From Phycisphaeraceae bacterium (GTDB taxonomy: Bacteria > Planctomycetota > Phycisphaerae > Phycisphaerales > Phycisphaeraceae): DNA of 12,032 nucleotides. Shown here in pieces: positions 1-7,776 of this stretch. The stretch covers positions 1 to 12,032 of the forward strand of contig SKPT01000611.1 of assembly GCA_007119405.1 (NCBI GenBank), in the 5' to 3' direction. How positions within the stretch are numbered: position 1 is the stretch's first letter; each line of letters starts with the position of its first letter. The notes under the pieces were generated by a model. It saw only the letters and a program-made list of their open reading frames with translations. It did no database searches and was not told the DNA's origin. The position numbers were made by a program, and so were the translations under genes.

Positions 1-55
1 GACAACACAATCACCCCCCGATGCCGCGGCGGCGCATCAACAGGGAGTTTCGTTC

Positions 56-907
56 ATGAAGCGTACCCACGGCTTTACCCTGATCGAACTGCTGGTCGTC
101 ATCTCCATCATCGCCCTGCTGGTCTCGATCCTCCTGCCGGCGCTCAGCGCCGCCCGCTCGACGGCGCGGGCGATCCAGTGCTCGGCGGCCATGCGGCAGA
201 TCGGCCAGGCGTGGCACAACTTCTCGCTGGACCACGACGACCGCGGCCCGGGCTTCGCCCGCGCCAACGGCGCCAACACCGCCGGCTTTCACCTGTTCCT
301 CAACCATTTCATCTGGAACCACGAGCTCCGCACCTTCGATGAGTTCATGGAGCCGATCCAGAAGTGGTTCAGCAGCCCCCATCTGGACAACCAGATCGGC
401 ACCGTGCCCGGCGGCATCAACTGCCCGGAAATCGGCAACTTCGGCCCCCACGTCGACTTCAGGTGGCGCGCCTTCTATGCCGGCAACGCCTGGGCCCAGG
501 GCGGACGCCGCTGGGAGCCGGACGGCGACAGCTTCACCGACGGCGGCCCCGGCCTGTTGGGCAGCCCATTCCGCACCGGCGCCTTCGCCAACACCAGCGT
601 CTGGCTCAACGCTACCCTCGGCACACGCATCAGCGAGTTCAGCCAGACCGCGCGGCAGCTCATGGTGCTCGAATCCGCCACCCCAGGCACCCCCGACGCC
701 TGGAACCACCCCAACGACCGCACCGCCATGGACCTGCTCACCCCCGGCCGACCCAGCACCCACCAGCATGGCGGCACCGGCTACTACATGTTCCGCCACC
801 CCGGCCTCACAGGCAACTTCCTCATGATGGACGGCCACGTCGAACGCCTCGCCGCCGACCCCTCGCTCGTCGACCTTGACCGCTTCCACCCCCACGAACG
901 GCAGTAA
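56..907 (+). CDS. Type IV pilin-like (pseudopilin) protein with prepilin cleavage/methylation domain
   Basis: A 283-residue protein that starts with a class III (prepilin) signal: MKRTHG followed by [11 protein letters not shown]. Cleavage is expected after Gly6, giving a mature N-terminal Phe and Glu at mature position 5. The hydrophobic helix spans about residues 8-29. The rest is a soluble globular domain. Near the C-terminus, His248 is followed by ten residues and Asp259-Gly260-His261, resembling the H-X9-DG motif of planctomycete pseudopilin-like families (one residue longer here). The ATG at 56 is preceded by GGGAG at 43-47 at good spacing. These proteins are processed by a prepilin peptidase and are thought to act in type II secretion- or pilus-like structures at the cell surface; the exact role is unknown. 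No other pilus or secretion gene lies in the window, so this is an orphan copy, common in Planctomycetota. It is the only plus-strand gene and converges on the IclR gene. Confidence 0.93.
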   Translation: MKRTHGFTLIELLVVISIIALLVSILLPALSAARSTARAIQCSAAMRQIGQAWHNFSLDHDDRGPGFARANGANTAGFHLFLNHFIWNHELRTFDEFMEPIQKWFSSPHLDNQIGTVPGGINCPEIGNFGPHVDFRWRAFYAGNAWAQGGRRWEPDGDSFTDGGPGLLGSPFRTGAFANTSVWLNATLGTRISEFSQTARQLMVLESATPGTPDAWNHPNDRTAMDLLTPGRPSTHQHGGTGYYMFRHPGLTGNFLMMDGHVERLAADPSLVDLDRFHPHERQ

Positions 908-912
908 GCGCG

Positions 913-930
913 GGGGCGACAAGTCGTCCC
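913..930 (+). terminator. GC-rich hairpin just after the pilin stop (possible terminator)
   Basis: Five bases after the TAA at 905-907 there is a 7-bp stem, GGGGCGA (913-919) with TCGTCCC (924-930), containing one G-U pair, and a CAAG tetraloop. No T tract follows, so it is not a classical intrinsic terminator; position is the main argument. Confidence 0.28.
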
Positions 931-1063
931 GCCGGTGCCATACGGCATGCCGAAGGCTGCTGTGTGCAACCCACCGTGGATGACCCAATCACACGATGCC
1001 GTCCGGCAACCATCTCCTGACCTTTGATTGGACGCCTTGACGCTCAAGCCCTGGGGTGCCACG

Positions 1064-1206
1064 CAACGCCGTGAACTATTCGGCGGCGTCGCTAATGTAG
1101 GGTGGGTAGAGCGAAGCGAAACCCACCACGATGCTCGTAGATCCAAGGCAAGACTGGTGGGTTTCGCTGCGCTCTACCCACCCTACATCAATAGTTCACG
1201 GCGTTG
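1064..1206. repeat. Nested palindromic repeat, copy A
   Basis: A two-level inverted repeat of 143 bp. The outer arms are a perfect 17-bp match: CAACGCCGTGAACTATT at 1064-1080 and its reverse complement at 1190-1206. The inner arms are 34 bp (1095-1128 and 1155-1188) with one mismatch, and begin ATGTAGGGTGGG and end CCCACCCTACAT. The centre is a 26-nt spacer. A second copy lies at 4929-5072. On either strand the transcript would fold into a long double hairpin. It sits between the convergent pilin and IclR genes, where it could also stop transcription. The short open frames through it are repeat artefacts. No transposase or clear target duplication is visible. Confidence 0.9.
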
Positions 1207-1250
1207 GGTGCCACGGCTTGTCCGGAAGGGCAAGCCGTGCGTTTGCCCAC
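1206..1250. repeat. 45-bp repeat module GGGTGCCACGGCTTG, left copy
   Basis: This directly abuts the outer arm of palindrome A and matches 4844-4888 in the same orientation at 40 of 45 positions. It contains its own hairpin: CACGGCTTG (1212-1220) with CAAGCCGTG (1231-1239) around a 10-nt loop. It ends 9 nt before the IclR stop codon, so the hairpin falls just downstream of that gene and could terminate it, although no T tract is present. Confidence 0.8.
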
Positions 1251-1259
1251 ACAGCCGCC

Positions 1260-2054
1260 CTATCGCGCGACGCGCGGCCCCGCCGGCCGCGGCCGGCGGA
1301 TGCTCGGCGGCTGGCGGGCGCTGAGCTGCTCGGACAATTCCCGCGCCGCCTGGGCGGCCGCCCGCTGAATCACTTCGCTGCGCGGCTTGACGAACTGACC
1401 CAGCGGCACCGCCGCGCCAATCGCCGCCACCACCAGGTCACCATCCCACACGGGGTAGGCCACGATCGTCATCTTGTCGCCGTAGTTGTCCACATCGTGG
1501 CCGCGGCGACGCACCTCCCCCAGCGCCTGGTCCAGCGCCCGCCGCGTCCGGATGCCTTTCCACCGCTGCCGGGGCATGCCGTGCGCCTTGATGTAGGCAT
1601 CGACCTCCGAGCTGGCCGTGTGCGCCAACAGCACCCGCCCCGTCGGCGTGTCGTACAGGTCCTCGAAATACGGCCGGTCCGTCTTGATCTCGAATCCCGG
1701 GTTGCCGTTGATGTGCAGCAGCACATAGCGCCGGCGCCGATGCAGCGTCGAGAGCGTGACGGACGCCTCGGCCGCGTCGGCGCAGCGACGGAGGATCGGC
1801 TCGGCCACGTCGATCAGCCCGTGGCGGTAATTCGTCCGACGACTCATCTGAAACGACATCGGCCCCAGGCGGTAACCCCGACGCTTCGGCACGTGCTCGG
1901 CATAACCGGCGGCGCGCAGATCCTCCAGCAGACGGGCGCACGTCGGCCGGGCGATGCCGCTGCGCTGCATCACCTCGTCCAGCGACAGCGGCCGATCCGG
2001 CTCCTCCGCCAGAAGGGTCAGCAAACCCAGCGCTTTCTGCACAACCTTGGCCAT
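1260..2054 (-). CDS. IclR-family transcriptional regulator
   Basis: A 264-residue DNA-binding regulator. Residues about 5-62 form the winged helix-turn-helix (VVQKALGLLTLLAEE, then SLDEVMQRSGIARPTCARLLEDLRAAGY and the wing GYRLGP). Residues about 70-245 form the IclR effector-binding domain, with the typical stretches LYDTPTGRVLLAHT and AYPVWDGDLVVAAIGAAVP. The last 20 residues are an Arg/Pro-rich tail beyond the usual domain end. Family members bind small organic or sugar-acid effectors and commonly control neighbouring catabolic genes. The start is the ATG at 2052-2054, with a weak GGGA sequence just upstream. It lies downstream of the propeller gene on the same strand (191-nt gap), so it may regulate that gene and the peptidase, but the ligand and targets cannot be read from the sequence. 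KdgR-like roles in uronate metabolism are one possibility. Confidence 0.92.
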   Translation of the reverse strand: MAKVVQKALGLLTLLAEEPDRPLSLDEVMQRSGIARPTCARLLEDLRAAGYAEHVPKRRGYRLGPMSFQMSRRTNYRHGLIDVAEPILRRCADAAEASVTLSTLHRRRRYVLLHINGNPGFEIKTDRPYFEDLYDTPTGRVLLAHTASSEVDAYIKAHGMPRQRWKGIRTRRALDQALGEVRRRGHDVDNYGDKMTIVAYPVWDGDLVVAAIGAAVPLGQFVKPRSEVIQRAAAQAARELSEQLSARQPPSIRRPRPAGPRVAR

Positions 2055-2245
2055 CGTTCCCAGCTTATCGCTGAAGCGCGGCCGTCACCTCGCTCGCCAG
2101 CTCCTCACAGCGCGCGATCCGCCTGCCGAGCCGAGCCGCCAGAAGCCCGGAACCAGCGATCGCCCTGTGTGCCCGCGCCGTGTCAATCGCCGCGCCCCCC
2201 CCACCTGTCCCGAAGCCCTCGGAAGAATCACCCGTTGAGACTCGC

Positions 2246-3418
2246 TCAGGTCGGCAGGGCCACCTCCCACAGCGTCGCGATGCCGCTGTCCGTGTCGGCC
2301 AGGTAGAGCCGGTCGTCCACGTACGCGCTGCCGTGGAAGTAGATCCGCTCGTACCGGTCGCTGACCGGGCCGAAGTCCTCGATCCGCCCGCTGGACGGGT
2401 CATACCGCCCCACGTGCATCAGCGGAAACCCGGCCGTGTAGATGATGCGCCCGCGATCGTCCTCGTCCAGCGTCGTGACGCGGCCGCCCTCCCCAATGAG
2501 CCCGATCTCCTGCACGGCGAAGGTCTCCGGATCGAAACGGTACAGCACGCCCGTGCCCGCGATGCCAAAGTACATCGCCCCGCTCGAATGCACCAGCCAG
2601 GCGTCGATCCCCACGTTGCCCTGCACGCGCGGCCCCGGATCATCCAGAAACGCCTGCGGCAGGCGCTCCAGGTACCCCTTCGCCGGGTCGTAGCGCAGCA
2701 CGCGCAGTTTGCCACGCTGGTCGCGGTCCGTCCACGCCCCCCAGAGCACCCCGTCCGGCGCGATGCAGAGGTTGTGGAACGCGAAATTCGAGATCTTGCC
2801 GTGATCCTCCACGCTCCGCGCGTTGAAATCCGCCACGAAAAAGTGACAGTCCCCCAGCGTGTGCCCGAAGCCCTGGTGCGTCACGGGGTTCACGATCATC
2901 GACTGGACGTAGTTGAACCGGGCAACCTTGCCGATCACGTCGCTTTCGCCGGTCTCCGGGGCGTAGGTCAGCAGCCGACCGCCCGCCATCCAGCGCATGT
3001 CGAAGCTGGCCAGATCCGTCGGCGCCACGCGCTGCGGCGAAAGCGGCGGGGCGCCGGCCGCGGCGCGACGCTTGGCCATCAGGTCGTTGTCCGTCAGCCG
3101 TCCCATCTCGAAGGGAATCCCGTCCCACCCGAACAGAATCCCCTCGCCGATCGCCAGCCGCCCGTCGTCGAGCAGGTTCAGCGCGTTGTGGATCTTGCGC
3201 AGAACCATCTGCGGCGTGTCGTCCGCCCACGGGAAAATGTCCACCGCCTGACCGAATCCCCCCGTGTCGACATCGAACGGCACCAGGCAGTGACGACCGC
3301 CCGTCAGCCCGCACCAGAGCGTCCGCCCGCGAAGAACCACCGACGTGATGGCGATCGCCTGGTCATCCTCCGTGAAATTGTGCTCGCGGGCGTCAAGGGT
3401 CAGGGTTGGGGTGGGCAT
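2246..3418 (-). CDS. Uncharacterised beta-propeller protein
   Basis: A 390-residue protein that reads as a beta-propeller. It has repeated blade-like segments ending in patterns such as YAPETGE, LRYDPAKG, YRFDPETF and GRYDPSSG, alternating with strands such as GAMYFGIAGTGVLY and DRLYLADTDSG. No signal peptide is visible, so it is probably cytoplasmic. The start is set at the ATG at 3416-3418, because GAGG lies 5 nt upstream; an in-frame extension to 3514 is Arg/Gly-rich and unconvincing. Conserved-looking histidines occur at 77 (KIHNAL), 181, 186 (GFGHT), 192, 215 (FAFHN) and 362 (YFHGS). The order KIH, then a Tyr-Pro-Asp type turn, then FxH resembles propeller lyases and metal-binding propellers, but I cannot assign a family. 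Alternatives are a SMP-30/lactonase-like hydrolase or a non-enzymatic binding protein. It is 145 nt downstream of the M42 peptidase gene and may share its transcript. Confidence 0.8.
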   Translation of the reverse strand: MPTPTLTLDAREHNFTEDDQAIAITSVVLRGRTLWCGLTGGRHCLVPFDVDTGGFGQAVDIFPWADDTPQMVLRKIHNALNLLDDGRLAIGEGILFGWDGIPFEMGRLTDNDLMAKRRAAAGAPPLSPQRVAPTDLASFDMRWMAGGRLLTYAPETGESDVIGKVARFNYVQSMIVNPVTHQGFGHTLGDCHFFVADFNARSVEDHGKISNFAFHNLCIAPDGVLWGAWTDRDQRGKLRVLRYDPAKGYLERLPQAFLDDPGPRVQGNVGIDAWLVHSSGAMYFGIAGTGVLYRFDPETFAVQEIGLIGEGGRVTTLDEDDRGRIIYTAGFPLMHVGRYDPSSGRIEDFGPVSDRYERIYFHGSAYVDDRLYLADTDSGIATLWEVALPT

Positions 3419-3563
3419 GTCGACCTCGAAAAACTGCGGGGGGTACCCTAACCTACCCCCGGCCTGGCGCCGGTCAACCATGCCGCCGCCACGCCGACCG
3501 GTCCACCCGCGCAAGGATCATGGCGCGAGACATCGCCCGCCCCGGCCCCACGCCCACGCCGCG

Positions 3564-4634
3564 CTACACCGCCACCTTGAATCGCTGCCCGCTCGTGACG
3601 CGCACCACCGCCGCCGAAAGCAGCTCGGCGATGCGCTCCATGTCGCGCAGGTCGATCATCTCCACCGTCGTGTGCATGTACCGGTTCGGCAGCCCCACCA
3701 CCGCGCTCGGAATGCCCCCCTCCTTGCTGTAGTACGACAGGGCATTGGTCCCCCCCGCCAGCCCGAACGCCTCACGCTGGATCGGTATGTCCTCGTCCGC
3801 CGCGGCCGCGATCAGCAGCTCGTTGACCGCGGGGTGGTTCTCCCGGCCGAAGGACAGCGTCGGGCCCTGGCCCATCTTGATCTGCCCATGCTCCTTCATG
3901 TCCACCCCGGGCGTGTCGGTGGCGTGCGTCACGTCCACCACGATCGCCGCGTCGGGCTTGAGGTTGGCGGCGTTCATGGCCGCGCCCGCCCCGCCGATCT
4001 CCTCCATCACGCTCGAGCAGGCGTACACCGCGCACTTGAGCCCGTCCCGCTTCTCCGCCGCCAGGCGCAGCGCCTCGACCGCGCACCAGGTGCCCACGCG
4101 GTTGTCGAACGCCCGCGCCACGCCCACGTGCTCGCCGATCATCTCGAAGCCCTCGACGAACGTCACCGGGTCGCCCACCGACACCCGCTGCTTCGCCGCC
4201 TCGGCGTCCGCAGCGCCGATGTCCAGAAAGATCTCCGGCCACTTGGGCGCCTTCTTCTCACCCTCGCGCGGCTGCAGGTGGATGGCCGTGGCCCCGATGA
4301 CGCCGCGCACCGGCCCGTCCTTGGCGTGGATGTCCACACGCTTGCCCCGCACCAGCGCCGGGTCCACCCCGCCGATGCGCTGGACGTAGATAAACCCCTT
4401 GTCGTCGATGTACTTGACCATCATCCCCAGCTCGTCGCTGTGCCCGTCAAGGACGATCTTCGGGTCGCCCTGGCCGTTGACGATCGCCACCGCGTTGCCG
4501 TACGCGTCGGTCCGCACCTCGTCGGCGAACTGCCGGGCGTACTCGCACCAGACCTTCTGGCCCGGGGCCTCGAAGCCGCTGGGGCTCGTCGTGGCCATGA
4601 GCTGCTTGAAGAACGCGAACGATTCGGGACGCAT
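3564..4634 (-). CDS. M42-family metalloaminopeptidase (FrvX / tetrahedral aminopeptidase type)
   Basis: A 356-residue cytoplasmic peptidase, the usual family length. M42 enzymes are two-metal (Zn/Co) aminopeptidases, often assembling as hollow dodecamers that trim short peptides. All expected active-site residues are visible: His65 (DGHSDELG), Asp177 bridging (AFDNRVG), catalytic Glu211 and ligand Glu212 (SSVMEEIGGAGA), Asp234 (VVDVTHATDTPG) and His321 (GLPNRYMHTTVE). The substrate-wall region GLAGGTNALSYYSKEGGIPS precedes the last motif. The start is the ATG at 4632-4634, because AAAGGAG sits 5 nt upstream; the longer frame to 4649 would translate through that ribosome-binding site. Some relatives were once annotated as endoglucanases, but the motifs support a peptidase. 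It is the first gene of the M42 -> propeller -> IclR block, with no gene within 497 nt upstream. Confidence 0.94.
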   Translation of the reverse strand: MRPESFAFFKQLMATTSPSGFEAPGQKVWCEYARQFADEVRTDAYGNAVAIVNGQGDPKIVLDGHSDELGMMVKYIDDKGFIYVQRIGGVDPALVRGKRVDIHAKDGPVRGVIGATAIHLQPREGEKKAPKWPEIFLDIGAADAEAAKQRVSVGDPVTFVEGFEMIGEHVGVARAFDNRVGTWCAVEALRLAAEKRDGLKCAVYACSSVMEEIGGAGAAMNAANLKPDAAIVVDVTHATDTPGVDMKEHGQIKMGQGPTLSFGRENHPAVNELLIAAAADEDIPIQREAFGLAGGTNALSYYSKEGGIPSAVVGLPNRYMHTTVEMIDLRDMERIAELLSAAVVRVTSGQRFKVAV

Positions 4635-4728
4635 GACTGCTCCTTTCAATGTCGATTTCCCACGTCGCCCGAGCTTAGCAAAGTTCGCCGGCAGAATTCT
4701 CGCCGACCCCCTCCGCCAGCAATGTTAA

Positions 4729-4765
4729 CCGGCATTTCAGCGAGAGATTCTTCCGGAAATGCCGG
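4729..4765. repeat. 10-bp inverted repeat upstream of the M42 gene
   Basis: CCGGCATTTC (4729-4738) pairs perfectly with GAAATGCCGG (4756-4765) around a 17-nt loop. It lies 94-131 nt upstream of the M42 start codon, in a stretch (4635-4843) that holds no gene. It could be an operator or a leader hairpin, or a stop for read-through from comEC. No T tract follows on the minus strand. Confidence 0.45.
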
Positions 4766-4843
4766 GGAGCGATCCATGGCGGACCGATCGCAGCTTAACG
4801 GCTGTTAATGACGTTTGAACGGTTGATTTCGCCTCGCCCGCCC

Positions 4844-4929
4844 GGGTGCCACGGCTTGTCCCAACGGGCAAGCCGTGCGTTCGCCGACGATCGCACGGCT
4901 TGCCGCTTCGCGGTCAAGCCGTGGCACCC
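4844..4929. repeat. Inverted pair of the GGGTGCCACGGCTTG module
   Basis: The 45-bp module (4844-4888) is followed immediately by an inverted partner. The outer match is 15 bp and perfect (4844-4858 with 4915-4929); a second perfect 13-bp match lies inside (4867-4879 with 4892-4904). The pair runs straight into the outer arm of palindrome B, sharing its boundary base. The 4844-4888 half is in the same orientation as 1206-1250, so the intervening genes are flanked by direct copies. Confidence 0.85.
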
Positions 4930-5072
4930 AACGCCGTGAGCTTCACGCGTGGCGGCGCTGATGTAGGGTGGGTAGAGCGAAGCGAAACCCACCACGAACG
5001 TCGTGGATCCTCGACCAAGCTGGTGGGTTTCGCTTCGCTCTACCCACCCTACAACGGAAGTTCACGGCGTTG
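4929..5072. repeat. Nested palindromic repeat, copy B
   Basis: Same design as copy A. The outer arms are 15 bp with one mismatch (4929-4943 and 5058-5072). The inner arms are a perfect 33-bp match (4962-4994 and 5021-5053), beginning TGTAGGGTGGG and ending CCCACCCTACA, around a 26-nt spacer that differs in sequence from copy A. It lies 60 nt beyond the comEC stop codon on the comEC transcript, so it may act as a transcription end or mRNA-stabilising structure. The spacer divergence with arm conservation suggests the arms are under structural or copying constraint. Confidence 0.9.
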
Positions 5073-5131
5073 TGTGGCCCCCTGAGCGACGCCAACCTGT
5101 GGTGAAGCGAACCATTCAAAGGTCATTAATC

Positions 5132-7717
5132 TCACTCGGCCACCTCCAACGCCTCGGCGCCGGCGCGGCCGCGGAACCCGCGCCACCGCAGGTGCCCGTC
5201 CCGTTCAATGGTGACGGTCGCCTTGCCGTCGCGGCTGGTCACCAGGCGCGCCGGGGGGTAGGCCATGTCGTTGAGGCTGTCGGCCCAGCGGTCGTCGCGG
5301 TACTGCCCGGCCGAGCATGACTGGACGATCACCGCCGGGCCCACCCGGTGGACCAGTGCGACCGCCTGGCCCGAGTGCTCGCCGTGGTGCGGCAGCTCCA
5401 TCACGTCCGCCGCCAGATCGTCGCCGAGCTCCAGCAGCCGCGTGATCGCCCCGCGCTGGATGTCGCCGGTCATGAGCACGCTGCGCCCGGCCACGCGAAC
5501 CCGGGCCACGAGGCTGGCGTCGTTGACGCGCGCCGGCGGGTCGCGGCTCGGCGGCCAGAGGATCTCCATGCCCGCTCCGCCCACGCTCGTCCGCCAGTGG
5601 CGCGTCGCGACTTCCACGGGCACGCCGGCCTCGTCGAGGATGTCGATCAGCATCGCCACCGGGCCACCCGGCTGATCGCGCGCGAGCTCGAGCACGTGCG
5701 GGGGCACCACCACGCGCCGGACCTCCACCGCCTCGATGATCGCGGGGATGGCGTTGTAGTGGTCGACGTGCGCGTGGGTCACGAAGATCGCCTCGAGCCT
5801 GCGCACGCCGAGGCGCCGCAGGCCGGGCACGATCGTCCGCTGCCCCGCCTCCGGGAAGGAGTGCGAGCCGGCGTCCCAGAGGATGTGCTCGCCATCAACG
5901 CTGATCAGATGGGCCGACCCGTGCCCGACGGCGAAGCTGCGCAGCTCCAGCGCAGGGGACGAACGCGCAACCCCGGCCAGCAGGTGCGGCCGGTCGTGGA
6001 GCACCCCCCAGCCGGTCAGGATCGCCAGCGCGGCCACGAGGGCGGCAAATCGGTGGCGGAACTGCCCGGCGAAGAACGCGAGGACAACGGCCAGCGCGCC
6101 CACCGCCCACAGCGGCGAAGCCGGCCGGGCCAGCTCCAGCGCCGCCCCGGGCCAGCGCGCGGCCGCCTCCACCAGCCCCAGCGCGATGCCCGCACCCGCC
6201 TCGGTCAGCGGCGCCAGCCACTGGCTCGCCGCCGGCGCCGCCAGGCCCACCACCATCTTCAGATACCCGATCCCCAGCAGCACCGCAAAGGGCAGCACCG
6301 CCAGCACTGACAGCACCACCGCCCACGGGTTGACCAGCTCGAAGTGAAACGCCACCAGCGGCACCGCCGTGGCGCCGGCAACGAGGCTCACGGCCGTGAC
6401 GTCCGCGATCCGCCGAGCAATCAGCCAGCGCCACGGCATGGGCGGGCTGTGCTCCGCCTCGCGCAACGGCCACAGCGCCGTCGAGACGCGCCGGGTGAAC
6501 AGGATCAGCATCGCGACAATGCCGAAGCTGAGCTGAAACCCCGGCGACGCCACGTCCTCGGGCCGCCAGAGCAGCACCCCGATGGCGGCGATCGCCAGCA
6601 GCGCCAGCGCGGGCATGGCCCGCCCCATCGCCCACGCGATGCAGAAGGCCGCCGCCATCGTCGACGCGCGGAGAATCGGCACACGCCCGGGCAGCGCAAA
6701 GGCGTAGACAAGCAGGCTCACCAGCACGATCACGGCGCAGGTGCTCGGCCGGACGCCCGTCAGGCGCGCCAGGCCCCAGACGATGCCCAGCAGCACCGCC
6801 AGGTGAGCGCCGGAGATGGCCATGAGATGCGCCAGGCCGGTGTTGCGAAACAGATCGTAGGTGTCGCGGAAGCTTTCGCCGCGCTGGCCGAGAAGCAGCG
6901 CCTCGAGCAGCTCGAGCGGCGGGCCCGGGCTCATGCCCGCTCGCAGCCCGTCGAGCATGGCGTGGCGCAGCGCGTAGCGCGCGTCGCGCAACCGCGGCCC
7001 GGCCAGGCCGGCGACCCGCCCTGTGCCGGGGGCGTCGTCCAGCCAACGCCAGTGGCGTACCGAGGGAAGGCTGAGCTGCCCCGGAATCCCGCGCCCCGCC
7101 AGGTACGCCCGGTAGTCGAACGCCCCCGGGTTGCCCGGCGGGGCGACCTCGTAGAGCCAGCCCGTCGCCGCGATGCGCTGGCCGTGGCGCAGCCGGTGCT
7201 CGTGCTGGTTGATCCGGACCGACAGCGTGCCGCTGGCCGACCGCCGCTCGCCGGCGATGGTGACGCCGTCGACGTCGAGCTCGAAGAGCGTCACGTCGGG
7301 CCGGTAGCTGTAGCGCAGCAGCCCCGCCTCGTCGCGCGGCGGGTGGGACAGCTCGCCGACGACACGCCCCGTGACCTGGGCGAGCTGGCGCCCGTCGGTG
7401 ACGTGGTGGGCGATATGGTCGCCCCGCACATGCTCGACCGCCAGGACGTGGTACGCCGCGGCCAGGCCCAGCCCGGTCACGATCAGCATCGCGGCGGTCA
7501 GGCGTGGGCGATTCCACGCCAGCGTCGCGCAGGTGGCGAGCAGCCCGGCCGCCGCCACGCCCATCCACAGCAGGACATGGGGCGCGGCGCGGCCGAGCGC
7601 GAGCCCGGCAATCAGCGTGATCGCGGCGAGGACGTAGGGCCTGGCGATGAGCCAGTTGAGCCGGTCGCGCGAGATGTCACCGGGCGTGCCCGGGTCGGAA
7701 GGACGAGCCGGGTGCAT
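5132..7717 (-). CDS. comEC: ComEC/Rec2 DNA-uptake channel with C-terminal metallo-beta-lactamase-like domain
   Basis: A roughly 861-residue polytopic inner-membrane protein that carries single-stranded DNA into the cytoplasm during natural transformation. N-terminal membrane helices (about 20-95) are followed by a soluble OB-like region (about 110-230). The competence core (about 250-490) has the family signatures EALLLGQRGES, TGLAHLMAISGAHLAVLLG, PILRASTMAAAF and SPGFQLSFGIVAML. More helices follow, then an MBL-like domain (about 590-840) with FAVGHGSAHLI, an intact HAHVDH motif at 648-653, MTGDI and LPHHGEHSG. The domain set is full length with no frameshift. The start is chosen at the ATG at 7715-7717. 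An in-frame GTG at 7778-7780 would overlap the DUF2264 stop as GTGA and add 21 residues; neither start has a good ribosome-binding site. It follows the DUF2264 gene closely. No other competence gene is present; comEC is often isolated in genomes. Confidence 0.95.
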   Translation of the reverse strand: MHPARPSDPGTPGDISRDRLNWLIARPYVLAAITLIAGLALGRAAPHVLLWMGVAAAGLLATCATLAWNRPRLTAAMLIVTGLGLAAAYHVLAVEHVRGDHIAHHVTDGRQLAQVTGRVVGELSHPPRDEAGLLRYSYRPDVTLFELDVDGVTIAGERRSASGTLSVRINQHEHRLRHGQRIAATGWLYEVAPPGNPGAFDYRAYLAGRGIPGQLSLPSVRHWRWLDDAPGTGRVAGLAGPRLRDARYALRHAMLDGLRAGMSPGPPLELLEALLLGQRGESFRDTYDLFRNTGLAHLMAISGAHLAVLLGIVWGLARLTGVRPSTCAVIVLVSLLVYAFALPGRVPILRASTMAAAFCIAWAMGRAMPALALLAIAAIGVLLWRPEDVASPGFQLSFGIVAMLILFTRRVSTALWPLREAEHSPPMPWRWLIARRIADVTAVSLVAGATAVPLVAFHFELVNPWAVVLSVLAVLPFAVLLGIGYLKMVVGLAAPAASQWLAPLTEAGAGIALGLVEAAARWPGAALELARPASPLWAVGALAVVLAFFAGQFRHRFAALVAALAILTGWGVLHDRPHLLAGVARSSPALELRSFAVGHGSAHLISVDGEHILWDAGSHSFPEAGQRTIVPGLRRLGVRRLEAIFVTHAHVDHYNAIPAIIEAVEVRRVVVPPHVLELARDQPGGPVAMLIDILDEAGVPVEVATRHWRTSVGGAGMEILWPPSRDPPARVNDASLVARVRVAGRSVLMTGDIQRGAITRLLELGDDLAADVMELPHHGEHSGQAVALVHRVGPAVIVQSCSAGQYRDDRWADSLNDMAYPPARLVTSRDGKATVTIERDGHLRWRGFRGRAGAEALEVAE

Positions 7718-7723
7718 CGCGGG

Positions 7724-7729
7724 ATTGTA
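7724..7729 (-). promoter_or_regulatory. Possible -10 element giving a leaderless comEC transcript
   Basis: On the minus strand TACAAT is followed by exactly six bases and then the ATG at 7717, so transcription would start at or next to the start codon. This fits the absence of a ribosome-binding site. No good -35 element is seen at 16-18 bp, so support is modest. Confidence 0.25.
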
Positions 7730-7776
7730 ATAAGCAATGCGGAATGATGAACCCACAATGCGGACACCGGCCGGCG

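Noticed and set aside
11..988. 325-codon minus-strand frame opposite the pilin gene
   Set aside because: Val/Gly/Glu-rich shadow; the plus frame has a textbook prepilin signal and ribosome-binding site.
1028..1324. Open frame through repeat A encoding GWVERSETHH and GFAALYPPY
   Set aside because: The peptide is a translation of the palindromic repeat; the same words arise from copy B (plus frame near 4846-5085 and minus frame near 4795-4995). No ribosome-binding site or domain supports it.
3345..4808. Long plus-strand open frame opposite the M42 and propeller genes
   Set aside because: It is antisense to a gene with complete catalytic motifs; Arg/His/Pro-rich composition is typical of shadow frames in high-GC DNA.
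1064..5072. CRISPR array or insertion sequence
   Set aside because: Only two palindromic copies about 3.7 kb apart, no regularly spaced spacers, no cas gene, no transposase and no clear target duplication.
5348..7747. Long plus-strand open frames opposite comEC
   Set aside because: Low-complexity Arg/Gln/His-rich translations antisense to a clearly recognised ComEC; no start signals.
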